This document shows, one piece after another, positions 35,561-47,477 of a stretch of 64,000 nt of DNA. The stretch is taken from the NCBI GenBank assembly GCA_036250195.1, contig JAVHZZ010000008.1, positions 15,030,434-15,094,433 of the forward strand. The letters run 5' to 3'. A program made the translations under genes and the position numbers. The first letter of the stretch is position 1. Each line of letters begins with the position of its first letter. The stretch is from Mixophyes australis. Lineage: Eukaryota; Chordata; Amphibia; Anura; Limnodynastidae. The notes beneath the pieces were generated by a model. The model had not been told where the DNA came from and did no database searches. It was given only the letters and a program-made list of their open reading frames with translations.

Positions 35561-36067
35561 TGTTATTTTTCCTGTTGTTCCTGTGTTTGGATGTTTTACA
35601 GACAAGTCAAGTTGCTTTAGATAACCTGTATACACTGAGTTATTGTTCCCTAAGTGTACCCATCTGTTCTCATTTACGTAGAAGCTGAGCTTACAGATTG
35701 GTAGTCTAACAAATAACAGGTCGTTCCCTTTGTGTGAACAACATATGAATACCTTGTGTAACAGAAAGGTCTTTATACTGCCTGATATTAATATACATCC
35801 GGCATATTAAAAACACGTGGTATTAGTGTCATATGTTAGCTGGCTGAAGGATGGAAGCTCAAAATTACACATGTTTCTGGTGAGTCCCTGATCACAAATG
35901 TGGTTAAAATAATGCTTACTCTGCATTCTGATTGTGAAATGTAGAATAGATCCTTAATTGGCCAGTACACTACTGTGCAATTACTGCTATGCGGAAAAAG
36001 GGGGGAAGGGAATTAAATGCACGCAGACCAGGTTACGATAAAACTGCCTATGTGTATAGAGACGAAT
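35561..36067. other. No feature recognised
   Basis: AT-rich, without coding or repeat signal. Confidence 0.4.
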
Positions 36068-36239
36068 GGGTATATTTACTAAACTGCGGGTTTGAAAAAG
36101 TGGAGATGTTGCCTATAGCAACCAATCAGATTCTAGTTATCATTTATTTAGTACATTCTACAAATGAGAGCTAGAATCTGATTGGTTGCTATAGGCAACA
36201 TCTCCACTTTTTTAAACCCGCAGTTTAGTAAATATACCC
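36068..36239. mobile_element. Palindromic MITE (copy 4)
   Basis: Arms gggtatatttactaaactgc and gcagtttagtaaatataccc are exact inverses at the ends. Nearly all of the 172 bp can fold back on itself. Same family as 4285, 11,382 and 13,274. This copy has the fewest arm mismatches and so is probably the youngest in the window. Confidence 0.9.
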
Positions 36240-37444
36240 CTAAGGGCTCTATTTATCAAAGGGCCCTACTACCAGCGAGATAGCAAGCTGTCAGATTCTG
36301 TCATTAATAAAGACCAAGGACTATATTTTATCAATAGGTCCCCAATCCTAGTGATAAGTAGGATTTGTTTTTATTGAAGCATTTGGCAGCAATAAAAGGT
36401 CTCTTATTGGAATTTGTCAAAAATATATTGTTGCCCCGGAAGGTTGAGAGTTAACGTATTTCTTTGACGGGTGAGTTCCTTAGTCGTAGGCATGTTTGAG
36501 CTGGTTTGCTGACTCCCGTATTTGTGCTTCAGTTCCATTAAATTAAAATAAATAAAAAAATTAGTTGAAAAACGGATTTAGTAATAAAGCAGTTCTTTTT
36601 AACATGGAAAATCTTGCAGTTTTGGTTACTTGGGCAGAGCCATATTGAGCCCCATCACTGCCGACAACACCTCATTCTCTCTGACAATAGAGCTCTTTGC
36701 CCTTTGATAAATATACCAGAGTGTCAGTGTTAATCTGAGCATCATTCCAGCCAGATGTTTCTCAGAGCAGAACAAGTCACAGTTCCACTGTACACAATTA
36801 GAATGAGGAACTGATCAGGTTACGCACAAATCCCCGGGCGCCAGCGTCTGGCTCCAAATAACAACAAACACATAAACAGTCTCGTGTGTTTCACAAGAAT
36901 ACAAAAATATCTGTCCAGATTCATTGCATGACATTGTCGGACACATTAATAGCATACTAGCATGTCGGTGAAGTAAATTCACATAAAGGGCCTGAGTCTG
37001 GACTATGCCAGTTTGCGTATCTTGCGTGAAATCTGTCTACACACCCAGTAAAAGTTGCCACACACACATGCACCCATGTAGATTTGGATTGAGGGGGGCA
37101 TTCTAGTAATGGCGTGTTTGTGTATGTTACAACTCAAAGGGTACCTGTGTCCATCCCAATTGGCACTAGCAGCCCAGAGGCGCGGACTCTAACGGTATTG
37201 ACCAAGAACTGCCGCAAGGCAGGATGGACTTTGCTGACTATTTCAGGATGTGACATTAGGCCCAAGGAGGAAGATGGAGAGATCCTGGTGAAGCTGAGAC
37301 CATTACTAGAGAGAAGGCAGGAACACAATAAACCGCACTGAAGGTCTGCAGATAAGGAACTACTACACGGGTAGTCAGGCAGAGTAGTCAGACAGGCTAG
37401 GAACTGGTACGGTATATCAGACAATCGACAGACAAGCCAGGAAT
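36240..37444. other. No gene seen
   Basis: No repeat or coding signal that I can name. Modest frames at 37,114-37,424 lie next to the minisatellite and lack motifs. Confidence 0.4.
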
Positions 37445-38135
37445 ATCCAGCAATGCACAGTCAGACAGGCCAAGGTCAGTACACAGGAAGATCCAGCAAT
37501 GCACAGTCAGACAGGCCAAGGTCAGTACACAGGAAGATCCAGCAATGCACAGTCAGACAGGCCAAGGTCAGTTCACAGAAGATCCAGCAATGCACAGTCA
37601 GACAGGCAAAAATGGTACACAGGAAGGTCCGGCAATGCACAGTCAGACAGGCCAAGTTCAGTACACAGGAAGGTCCAGCAACGCACAGTCAGACAGGCCA
37701 ATGTCAGTACACAGGAAGATCCAGCAATGCATGTCAGACAGGCCAAGGTCAGTACACAGGAAGATCCAGCAATGCACAGTCAGACAGGCAAAAATGGTAC
37801 ACAGGAAGGTCCAGCAATGCACAGTCAGACAGGCAAAAATGGTACACAAGTAGATCCAGCAATGCACAGTCAGACAGGCCAAGGTCAGTACACAGATAGA
37901 TCCAGCAATGCACAGTCAGACAGGCCAAGGTCAGTACACAGATAGATCCAGCAATGCACAGTCAGACAGGCCAAGGTCAGTACACAGATAGATCCAGCAA
38001 TGCACAGTCAGACAGGCCAAGGCCAGTAAATAGGAAGATCCAGCAATGCAGAGTCAGACAGGCAGAAATGGTACACAGGAAGATCCAGCAATGCACAGTC
38101 AGACAGGCAGAAATGGTACACAAAAGATCCAACAG
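37445..38135. repeat. 46-bp minisatellite, about 15 copies
   Basis: Unit: atgcacagtcagacaggcca plus aggtcagtacacaggaagat plus ccagca. Copies start at 37,453, 37,499, 37,545 and so on. Two main variants alternate: 'ggccaaggtcagta' and 'ggcaaaaatggta'. One copy lacks 'ac' (atgtcagacagg near 37,728). Because 46 is not a multiple of 3, three units cycle through all frames and long frames appear by chance in all three forward frames. Confidence 0.97.
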
Positions 38136-39283
38136 AAACCATCACACAAGGAGCATAACAGGGGAGTCAGACACACAGCAACAAACTTGCTCAGTGTCAG
38201 TGCTGAGATTATTTAGATTAAAAAAACCCGCCCAGAGAGCCAAGTCATGTGACCCGCTACTCGGAAGTGCCGAACGCGGCACAGAGGAGACAGCGCTGGA
38301 ACGAGGAAAGGTGCGAGCATTACAGTGTAATTGGGAACAGGCGCAGAATGCGTTTATTGCAAATAAAATACATTTATAAAACATGGGTTCAAATGGGATA
38401 TAAGTTTCAATGACGTATGCCTGGCTTAAACCAGGCGCATACCCTACTGTTGCTGCCCGGCACGCATGTAAAGATGATTGCCACTTTGCATATGGACGCC
38501 ATTTGGCACTTACAGCTGTCATAGTGGCGGTGTGTAAGCCAGAGCTTTGGAAAATTTAAAAAAGTAGCTAACAATTACCTTGAGCAGTTTACATATTTAT
38601 AACATTTATTTAATGATTAAAATCTATATTAAAAATGCTTTTTTAACTATTATTTTGTATTTATTTAAATCCTTGCTTTGCTAAGTGACACATTTAAATA
38701 ACTTCAGCTCACAAATATCTGCAAGCCTCCGCCAACCTCCAAAACATCTGAGAAATGTGAGAAAAGAAACAAGTGAGGCTCCTTTTTGGCTCTTTCCCTT
38801 ATAAGTAGATAGGCCGGGGATTAAGCAAGGGCATCGGATTGTTTCTGCATCTGTAAGTGATCAGACACCTTAACTTAGGTCTGTCTCTTGCAATTTTGTC
38901 TGCAAGCACTTGCTGTTTTAATTATTGTGTTTATCTTTTTTTCTTGCATCCCCTTAACTTCGTTGGCAATTTCCCCTTAATGCTATTGCTATTTATGCCT
39001 TGGAGAAGTAGGAGAGAGATTCAACAGTGATCCTGATAGTTAAAAAGAAGTGTTGCCCCATGGCATATTTGCTGTGGGTTGGAAGGTGTTTTTCGTTCAA
39101 CACACAATCATCTATAACACTAAAAAAGATATTTTAATTTGTCTTCTCTGGGGCTCACGTACAGTTGGACGCAAACCGCGTATTATGCGCTTTGTTACTT
39201 CTGTGTACGCACACAAAGCACTTGGTAATTTTGCACCCATATGTAGACTGAGCCGCATCTTGCGCTTGCGGCCCCTTATGATT
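38136..39283. other. No gene seen
   Basis: The segment directly after the minisatellite has no motif. The rest is AT-rich. Confidence 0.4.
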
Positions 39284-39362
39284 GAAGAGGGGGAACAAGG
39301 GACGGAGGGGTTGTTTAAGGGGGGGGGGGGGGGAACAAGGGACGGAGGGGTTGTTTAAGGGC
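39284..39362. repeat. 40-bp tandem duplication around a G15 run
   Basis: ggggaacaagggacggaggg and gttgtttaagg occur twice (39,291-39,320 and 39,331-39,360), joined by an uninterrupted run of 15 G at 39,319-39,333. G-quadruplex potential on the plus strand. Confidence 0.9.
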
Positions 39363-40298
39363 ATGTTAGAGAAAATGCAAATTTATATGGACTGAGCAAA
39401 TAGTGATAACTCGCCTTTTATAGGTCTGGCTCCACATACCCGTGTAAGATATGTTTTTTGTTGGAATGCAATTTCCGTGTGCGCTTTAATCGGAAACTGT
39501 GTTCACCTCCACACAGGGCCCTAAATGTTTAAATAAATTTGATTGTTTTATCAAATTAACTTTTAAACAGTTCTTTAATTTAAATTCGAGATGGGCAGGC
39601 TCGATTCCCCGAGAACTGAACCCGCCCGAATTTGAGGTATCCGAGTACCGAGCTGAGCAGGCTCAGTAATCTGGCGCCAATTCGGTTTAGAAATCGAGGC
39701 AAAACGTCATTGTCACGTCGTCGGATCTTGGAGCTCGGTTCTCGCGATGTTTGAAATCCATAAATAGCCGCATCCACAGCAATCCATCGCCATTTGACAG
39801 AAGGAGAGAGCAGGGTTAGGTCGCAGGCAGCATTAGAGCAGGGAGAGAGCAATTATTTTAGCAATTCTTCTAGCAATTCTTCTACCACTTGTTATAGCAC
39901 TTGTTATAGCACTTGTTATAGCACTTGTTATAGCAGGAAGAGAGGAGGATAGAGGAGGCATTTTTGCAAACATTCCCAACTGTTTGGGGGTCATATTCCC
40001 TCCTCCAGAAACTATTTTCTGCCTGCAGAAATAGTAATATACCAGCAGTATATTTTTGCACTACAAGTGCTTGGGGTGTGACATATTGCCCACTTCAAAT
40101 AAATCTATTTTCTGGTGCTGAAATTATTACATACCAGCATTATATAGCAGCACTATATATTTCATATTTTGCACTACAAGTGTTTTGGGGTCTCCCATAT
40201 TCCCCTGTGTGAAGAAACAATTTTTCTGGTGCTGAAAGTATTATCTAGCAGCACTATATATTTCATATTTTGCACTACAAGTGTTGGGTCTCATTAAA

Positions 40299-41170
40299 AT
40301 GGATTCAAAGCAGTCCACATATGAGCAGGATCTGCAAGCAACTGCTGCCACCAGTCCTGATGGTAGTTTTCCCTGTATGTCATCTGGTAAAGCCTATGTA
40401 AAAGTACAAAGTCTTTTTAAGTCAGGGAAAAAAACACACCAAAAAATTTTTTTTTATCGTGTTGAAGAGAAAAAGAGGTGTAACTGCTGAAAAGTTAACT
40501 GCCGATAAATTTTTTTTTTGCCAACCTGCCATTATACACATGCAGTGGCAAAGAAAGAATGAGGCCTTCGCCTTTCTCTATTAGTGCCAGATCGAAAAAC
40601 GTTACTGAGACTTCTTCTTGTACGGTCACTCGTGACCAAGCAACACCAAGTAATTCGGAGTCCAAAAGTGGTGCACAACTACTGTTACGTGTAAAGGCCG
40701 AGCTGCAAGAAAACAGAAAGGCATTAGAGGAAAATGTATGCTCAGAATCAGAAATGACACCAATCCCTGAGGAGAGTCCATCCACGAGTGGTATGTTTAA
40801 TCGTGACCATTCTGATAGTGTACCCATGAAGAAGGGCCCTTTCAGCATTTCTGATGATGTGTGCCTGAACAGCCCAAGTGTAGCCGGTGATACACCAAGT
40901 GAGGATGACACTTTGGAATTAGAAGAGGATGAGGAGGAGATTTGTGTAGCTGACGAGGGCGCTGATGATTGTGTAAGTCCTGCACCAGTGTGGCACCAAT
41001 GGCAGCAGTTCTGGCACGTGAGGTTCTGGCACCAAATTGCACTTTCCAAACAGAAGCAGGGATGACGCAGGTGGCAGACCACAACAGTTTGACATCTGGG
41101 CTGGTTTGAAAGATTTTGCCAAAAAATGTGTGACCTTGCCCATAACTCCAATCAATCCTAGTATATTAAC
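40299..41170 (+). pseudogene. Unknown acidic, Ser-rich protein of hAT element 1 (frameshifted)
   Basis: Two frames belong together: 40,299-40,490 (begins MDSKQSTYEQDLQATAA, then a Lys-rich QSLFKSGKKTHQK) and 40,559-41,065 (ARSKNVTETSSCTVTRDQ, Ser/Glu-rich, with the acidic run EDDTLELEEDEEEI near the end). They are broken by frameshifts around A and T runs at 40,428-40,520. After a further frameshift near 41,000 another frame continues past 41,100 (GLKDFAKKCVTLPITPINPS). The smooth amino-acid composition suggests former coding. No known domain is recognised: no BED finger and no hAT catalytic motif. It is transcribed toward the transposase relic on the opposite strand. It may be an accessory protein of this hAT family or a captured N-terminal exon. 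Confidence 0.55.
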
Positions 41171-41779
41171 ATGCAAAGGATGGTGGAGGGTCTAGCAGGG
41201 ATTAAACTGTATTTTTCCTAATTTGCACTAAAAAGGTTTGGGTGTAATATACACCCAAAGTCTAGTGCTCAATTGCTAAGAGTCATTGATGAAGAGGAAG
41301 ACAAGCAGGCTTGTCTGTAGCATTTGCAGGCAAATTCTACTGCGTTATATAGGTAACACCCAAAGAGAAGAGCTCAATTGCTCCATTGCTAATTGTAATT
41401 GCTGAAATAGAAATTATAGGCCTGCCTGGCTTGGTCTAAATCTGCACTTACATTTTATTGTACCATAGCTCACTCAAAAACAGGAGAGGTGGCAGGGTTC
41501 AGTGCTAATCTTCCTGAAACAATACTAATTCATCTCACCATCATAGAAGTCTGTGTACTATGATGTAATTGATGATAATGGCCTTCCAAATGGAATTAGT
41601 AGTTAATCTTAGGGCAGAGCTGTCACAATTATCGGGCAATTCTTTTACAGCACAGCAAATATCAAAATGTTGTGCGGACTCATCTGCATCACCACTGGGT
41701 GTCTTGGTCAAAGCTACTTTTTTTACAACAAGCAGTTGCCAGAGAAACTGAACGAGAAGACGTCATTACAAGATGTTAA

Positions 41780-43024
41780 TAGCTCTTGGATCCTGGCGAA
41801 GCAAAGTAAGTAATTTATCGACAATTCAAATATATTTAGCACATTTACTTAGTTTGATTTCATCCGTTAAATTTCTGTAGCTCCTTCTCAAAATGTATTA
41901 TTAAGGCAATCACTTGACTCAAGCTAACCATGTCTGCACTCTCTTCACAGGTGACTAGTTCGCTGGAGTAAAGTACATTCCCCTCAACTGCTAGTCGTCT
42001 TGCAGCTGCTGCATTCTCCTACATGCTGTTGCATAAACCAGAAGATGACACTAAATTTTTCGGGACACAAACAGCATCTCCTGCATGTCATTTTTTAAAA
42101 GTTCTGTAACACCAAGTTGATTGTGTAAGCAAAACAGGAAATGTGATGGAATTTCACCCCGCTGTAATGCTTGAACAATATTGGTGTCGTTATCAGAAAT
42201 GACATATCCTCAGGAGAGTCCAAGCAGAATTAGCCATGTTTCAATGACATCCCTTAGTTCTTGTAACAGATTGTCAGCTGTATGCCTCTTAGTGAAGCTG
42301 CTGATACACAGATTAGCCTACTTCTGAAAAATGTTACGTACTTGGGTACATGCTGCTGCTGTTCCTACTGGTGAAGGTGAATGACCAACCCAGTGGGCTG
42401 TCACAGTCATATAGTCTTTGGTTTGACCACTTCCGCTTGTCCACATATCTGTGGTTAAGTGTAGAGTAGGTAGAATGGCATTTTGTAGCCCAATAATTAA
42501 ATTTTTAGGAACCTTCCGGTACAGGTGAGTAATAGCTTTTATAGTAAAATGGTATAGTGATGAAATTTGCTAACAGGGACACAAGACCTCAATTAAATGT
42601 CTTAAACCAACTGTATTAATAGTGGACATTGGATGCAGATCTAATACTAGCATAGTCCCCATGGCGTCTGTGATCTGCTTTGCGACTGGGTGACAGCTTT
42701 CATGCTTGCTTCCTCTTGCAAATGAATGTTTAACTGTCAATTGTTGCTTCTGGGGATATTGATGATGGTGTTGGGGGTGTAGATTGCAGGTGCTGGGATG
42801 TAGATGAGAGAAGGGAGGTAGGTGATGCTGGACTGCTTGTTGCTATCTTTTTTAACATAAGTTTCTGATTTTCCCAACAGCATTCCATGAACTCGCTTCA
42901 AATGCCGTAACATGGAAGAGGATCCTAGATGGCTAAAGTCCCTACCTCTACTGAGTGTGGCTTTAACAACGCTACAAATGGCTAGACAACTGTTGTCAGG
43001 ATTTGTGTAAAAATATTTCCACAC
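41780..43024 (-). pseudogene. hAT transposase relic with BED zinc finger
   Basis: Minus strand. The BED-type zinc finger is at about 42,860-43,024: WKYFYTNPDNSCLAICSVVK, then LRHLKRVH with the histidine pair; the second cysteine of the C..C pair is changed to valine. Next come the hAT core words TTDMWTSGSGQTKDYMTVTA (about 42,400-42,470) and ISDNDTNIVQALQRGEIPS (about 42,140-42,210), then a degraded region ending in LLRQDPRA (about 41,790-41,815), corresponding to the usual LLDPRfK. Many stops and frameshifts, and no C-terminal dimerisation motif. The protein would bind element ends and cut DNA. The second hAT copy encodes a related transposase on the opposite strand relative to the shared ends. 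Confidence 0.75.
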
Positions 43025-43347
43025 TTAAGAGGTGGATTTTTGGTCTTATGCCCAGGCATGACAATGGCCTTTTTCTTATCACTGGCAAGAACTGCAGCAA
43101 TTTTTATTTGAAAGTGTACGAAAATCATATTGTGACCTATGAGGTGGTCAAAATTGAATGGAAATGACTGGAAATTAGTGTTAGTGAGGTTAATAATAAT
43201 GTAGGTACAAAATAATACCTAAATTATGTTATTTTAGCCCAAATAAATAAAATTCTTTAACAAATTGCAAAACAAAACCAAACAAAACCAAAACCTGAAG
43301 GTAATCCAGATCCAAAACCAAAACATGGGGGTCAGTCACCATCTCTA

Positions 43348-44795
43348 CTTGATATCCTACTTTTCTTGTGGTGAACTATCTCTTTGCGTTTGACTACAGT
43401 CTGCACTTATCAGAGCAAATGCGCTTTTCAGACAATTGTCTTGCTTGGTTTTGCACTTAAGATGTACAAGAGTTACATTCATATGAAATTGTATCCACTT
43501 ATACTTTTCATAGTAAGCTATACAAAGCCATTTTTAAAAGTATCAGAAACAAGTTTCTCAGCTCCTGAAAACCAAATCTAGAAAAATTGTAGCGTCTGCG
43601 CTCAGGTCAGTGGCGTTTACTTAGATCCACACTGTACCCAGGTATCCAGGTGTCTAACGACTTGTACATTACAGAATACTAAAGCATTCCAAACATTAGA
43701 AATTTCATTTTATTTAACAATACACTAAGCTGTTGTTTTTTTTTACGTATGTCATACACACTGTTTCATGTAACTATATATTACTGTTATTAATTAGCCA
43801 ATGTCTGTAGGAGTGGGATTACCCACAGTGTGACCAATGTAAATTCACTGTGACCAAGAGGCTGAGAAATCACCTATCACCATTACATTATATTACACTA
43901 CCGCTATGAGATCTATTATCCAAAATACATGGGACTATGCTGTCTGAAGAAGGGATTTTTTCTATATTTTGAAGCACTTTGCCTTAAATAGACTAAATTA
44001 TAAATAGACCCCAGTCTTTCCAGTTACTACCCCGGCATTCCTCTCCTCCTGACAGTTGTGAAGCAGAGCTCCTCACAGTAACTGAAGGAGACACTTTCTG
44101 ATCATGTCTGTGTGCATGACGTTATCACCAAATAGCAGCAATTATTTACAGTCTTCCTTTCTGATTTTCATTATTATCTGGTTAATGGTTTTCCAGGTAA
44201 AATAACCCTTAACTGTACCTGTATTCATAATGATTACCTAGTAGTCATGTGACCCTTCCTTCCATTCTTATTTCCATCTGGTATTTTTGCAGAATAAACC
44301 ACTTTCCCAGAATTCCTAACATGAGATAGCACCAAAGAGTATTGCGTCATGGGGACGGCTCATGTCCTGCTGAACCACTGATTGGTTATAAACAAACCTC
44401 CTCCGTATATTAGGTGGCAGTCTGTATCCGTGGTACTCAGGGCCTCCAATAGGACTCCAGAGTCCCTGTGCGTGTGCTTCTTATGGACACCCCCTAGTCT
44501 TGGCTTATGGGGGGGTGACCATGCAGACCAGCAGGAAGCTATTCGTTCTCCCAGTCACTCTCCCCAAAATCAGGCCCTGATGGTACCTGAGCCCTATCCG
44601 TCCTCTCGATAATTGTGTTTGAGTGTGTGCAGCTTAATTTAAACAAGAATCACACAGAGTTTATTTTCAAATATTTTTTTTATTTAACAATATTCAGAAA
44701 TGCAATTGAAATATTGCTGATGTTTAATTTCAAATTAAAACATACATTTGTTATTCTGCATAAAATAGGAACATATGTTTTAACACTGTCCTATG
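43348..44795. other. No gene seen between the two hAT copies
   Basis: AT-rich, with no coding support or recognised repeat. Confidence 0.4.
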
Positions 44796-45215
44796 TCTTT
44801 TACACACTTGTTCTATAAGAGAACCATTATAGCAGATACCCCTGGACTCACGAAGAGTCATCCTTCAGCGCTCAGGAGAGGAAAAACCCCCCTGTGGAGG
44901 AAACCTCTGGGGAACCATGGCTGTGAGGACTGCCCTTCCCTCTGGGCATTAAGGGGCTGCAGAGATAACGTGTAAAGTTGGAATGTTTGTTGATCCATAC
45001 AGGTGATTTTCACCAGTATTTCTGGTAATAATGTCCATTGTTCCGGTCCTGTTTCAGCTCTCGGTGATCTGGCTTCAGTTACTCTTCTTATAGATCCAGA
45101 GGAAGGCGAAAAACCCCTCAGAGACATTTCATTTTTCTCAAAGAGGGGAAAAAAAATTCTTCCTGACTCCACGTATGGCAATCAATATTCATCCTGGATC
45201 ATATATAGATAGCTC
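44796..45215. repeat. Unclassified interspersed repeat
   Basis: Contains gatccagaggaaggcgaaaa, aaaaaaattcttcctgactc and ggcaatcaatattcatcctg, wording I associate with a dispersed amphibian repeat of unknown class. It leads straight into the 90-bp tandem array. No open frame with motifs. Confidence 0.45.
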
Positions 45216-45221
45216 TGTAGA

Positions 45222-45875
45222 GAAATAAAAGGGAGGGTGCCCTGCTCCTAGGAGCTTACAATCTAATGAGATGAATCTTGCCCACTAGGGCTTACAATTT
45301 GATTCATTTACACAGAACAGGGGAGGGAGCCCTATTCAAAGGAACTTACAATCTAATGAGATGAATCCTGCCCACTAGGGCTTACAATTTGATTCATTTA
45401 CACAGAACAGGGGAGGGAGCCCTATTCAAAGGAACTTACAATCTAATGAGATGAATCTTGCCCACTAGGGCTTACAATTTGATTCATTTACACAGAACAG
45501 GGGAGGGAGCCCTATTCAAAGGAACTTACAATCTAATGAGATGAATCCTGCCCACTAGGGCTTACAATGTGATTCATTTACACAGAACAGGGGAGGGAGC
45601 CCTGCTTAAAGGAGCTTACAATCTAATGAGATGAATCTTGCCCACTAGAGCTTACAATTTGATTCATTTACACAGAAGAGGGGGGGAGCCCTGCTCCTAG
45701 GAGCTTACAATCTAATGAGATGAATCTTGCCCACTAGGGCTTACAATTTGATTCATTTACACAGAAGGGGGAGGGAGCCCTGCTCAAAGGAGCTTACAAT
45801 CTAATGAGATGAATCTTGCCCACTAGAGCTTACAATTTGATTCATCTATACAGAAGAGGGAAGGGAGCCTATACA
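45222..45875. repeat. 90-bp tandem repeat built of two 45-bp halves
   Basis: About seven units; gggagggagc begins units at 45,321, 45,411, 45,501 and 45,591. Each unit has two related halves: ccctattcaaaggaacttac plus aatctaatgag, and cttgcccactagggcttaca plus atttgattca. The motif 'ccctgctcctaggagcttac plus aatcta' resembles the 'ccctgccccattggagctta' segment of the L2-tailed SINE and the repeat at 51,645, so the array probably grew from a piece of L2-derived sequence. Outer units are more diverged than the middle ones. Confidence 0.92.
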
Positions 45876-46913
45876 GATACAATTAATGCTTCTCACTTAC
45901 CTCTACAGAATAGAACTGGAATGTGATTGGATATTGCCTATTGGGCTCACACAATCCTGCATTCGAAGAGAGCAGGGGATCCCAGGCAGTAACTGTTAAA
46001 AGAACAAGTTACTTGAGCAACCCTGATCTTCATTCTCTTCACTGGTATCAGTGATCCTCGGCGTCACCCTCCCAACTGACATCCTGATTGACTGACTGCA
46101 GCAGGTTCTGGTCCTTTATATATAGTCTCATGATCATTTCATCATATTGGTCTCCATGGAAACTATGTCAGCTGCTCTGATGTCATAATAGGCTCTGACC
46201 TCATGTTACTGATAAGTGATGAAAGTATAACCAGAGGTGGTGAAGGGTGTAAGCCTAAAATATAAAAACAGAAATCCCATTCATGTCATGTCTACATCAG
46301 TTTGATTCACGATTCACGTCTCCCTTCTGAAACTAGTGGCGAAGGATCCATTTGCCCAATGAAAGATGGTTCTTCCTCCCGCAGTAGAGGTAGAAGGGCC
46401 AGAAGGAATATATTATTCAATCAATCACTGACTCCTGCAGATCCAGGAGAGATCTGCAGTATCTGGTCCACTTGAAGGGCTGTGATCCCGATGATCTCAG
46501 TATATTATTCTCCCTGCCTAACTCACAAATAGCTAGGGTCAGTTTTAATACCTCGATTGTAGAAATTCAAGTTCAGCCGTAGGGGAAGTTCTTTTGCCAG
46601 ATTATTTTTCTGTCAAAATTGCCATTATTCTTTATAAATATAACTAAAGATTTGTTAAAAAAATAAAAATTGAATAAATTGTGCGGAAAATATGCCCATT
46701 ATACTGTAAAAAGTCGCATTTTGCTCCAACACGCCCAAAACGTATTTTGCTTACGCTTACAGGCTGCCTCCTTTCCACTTTCGCCTTTTCAATCATAATG
46801 GGCCTCGAGGGGTCTTAAGGGCAAGATGCGGTTTAGTCTTCATATATCCACAACCGTAACCAGCGCACATGCGCAGGAGTAAAAAACGTATTATACGCAG
46901 GAAACCGCATTTT
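45876..46913. other. No gene seen
   Basis: No coding support. Around 46,720-46,910 are words with cgta/ttacgc and gcgcacatgcgc that may be a decayed repeat. Confidence 0.4.
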
Positions 46914-47249
46914 GGGCCTGATTCATTAAGGAACTTAAATTTAGAAGTGTCTTATTTAAGTCTCCTGACCAAAACCATGTTACAATGCAAGGGGTGAAAA
47001 TTAAGTTTTCTGCTTTGCACATAAGTTAAATACTGCCTGTTTTTTCATGTAGCACACAAATACTTGATAGCTTATTTGTACATTGAAATGTATAGTTGAT
47101 ATTTGTGGGCTACATGAAAAATACAGACAGTATTTAACTTATGTGTAAAATAGAAAACTAATTTTCACCCCTTGCATTTTAACATGGTTTTGTCCAGGAG
47201 ACTTAAATAAGAAACTTCTTAATTTAAGTTCCTTAATGAATCAGGTCCC
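46914..47249. mobile_element. Fold-back MITE, 336 bp
   Basis: Ends gggcctgattcattaaggaa and ttccttaatgaatcaggtcc are inverted. The arms continue with aagtctcctgaccaaaacca / ggttttgtccaggagactta and gcacataagttaaatactgc / cagtatttaacttatgtgta. The whole element is one long imperfect hairpin. No coding capacity. Confidence 0.88.
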
Positions 47250-47477
47250 TTGTGCCCAACTCTGCATGACCCATTAAATCTGGATTTGTGTACCTAAGAG
47301 GCACCAACAAAATATACCCTTATAAGTTACTGCAATCAGCACTCTGTCCGTATCACCAACCAAGCGGTGCTGGCAAGAGCCCCCTTCTGTGGCGTATTTG
47401 CTGGACAAGCATCTATTTGCAATATTTTAGTCCCTGTCCAGTTTTAGACTCCACAAGTGCAGTTTTCTATATTTTAC

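Larger units (their letters stand above)
39586..43347. mobile_element. hAT element 1 (about 3.8 kb, decayed)
   Basis: Left end tcgagatgggcaggctcgat and right end gtcagtcaccatctcta correspond to the ends of hAT element 2 at 48,927-50,360 (tagagatgggcgggctcggt and gtcattgaccatctcta). The first about 630 bp align with element 2 in the same orientation. It contains a plus-strand frame of unknown function near the left and a minus-strand hAT transposase relic at the right. Immediate flanks do not match each other (atttaaat and cttgatat), but the left flank equals the right flank of element 2. A 12-bp tandem repeat (cacttgttatag, four copies, 39,887-39,934) lies in the left subterminal region; element 2 has fewer copies. 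Confidence 0.8.

Noticed and set aside
37453..38379. Frames of 141-148 codons across the 46-bp minisatellite
   Set aside because: Three forward frames are open at once because the unit lacks stops; no start context or domain.
40495..41151. Minus-strand frame of 218 codons
   Set aside because: Antisense shadow of the Ser/Glu-rich plus-strand frame of hAT element 1, which has the more protein-like composition.
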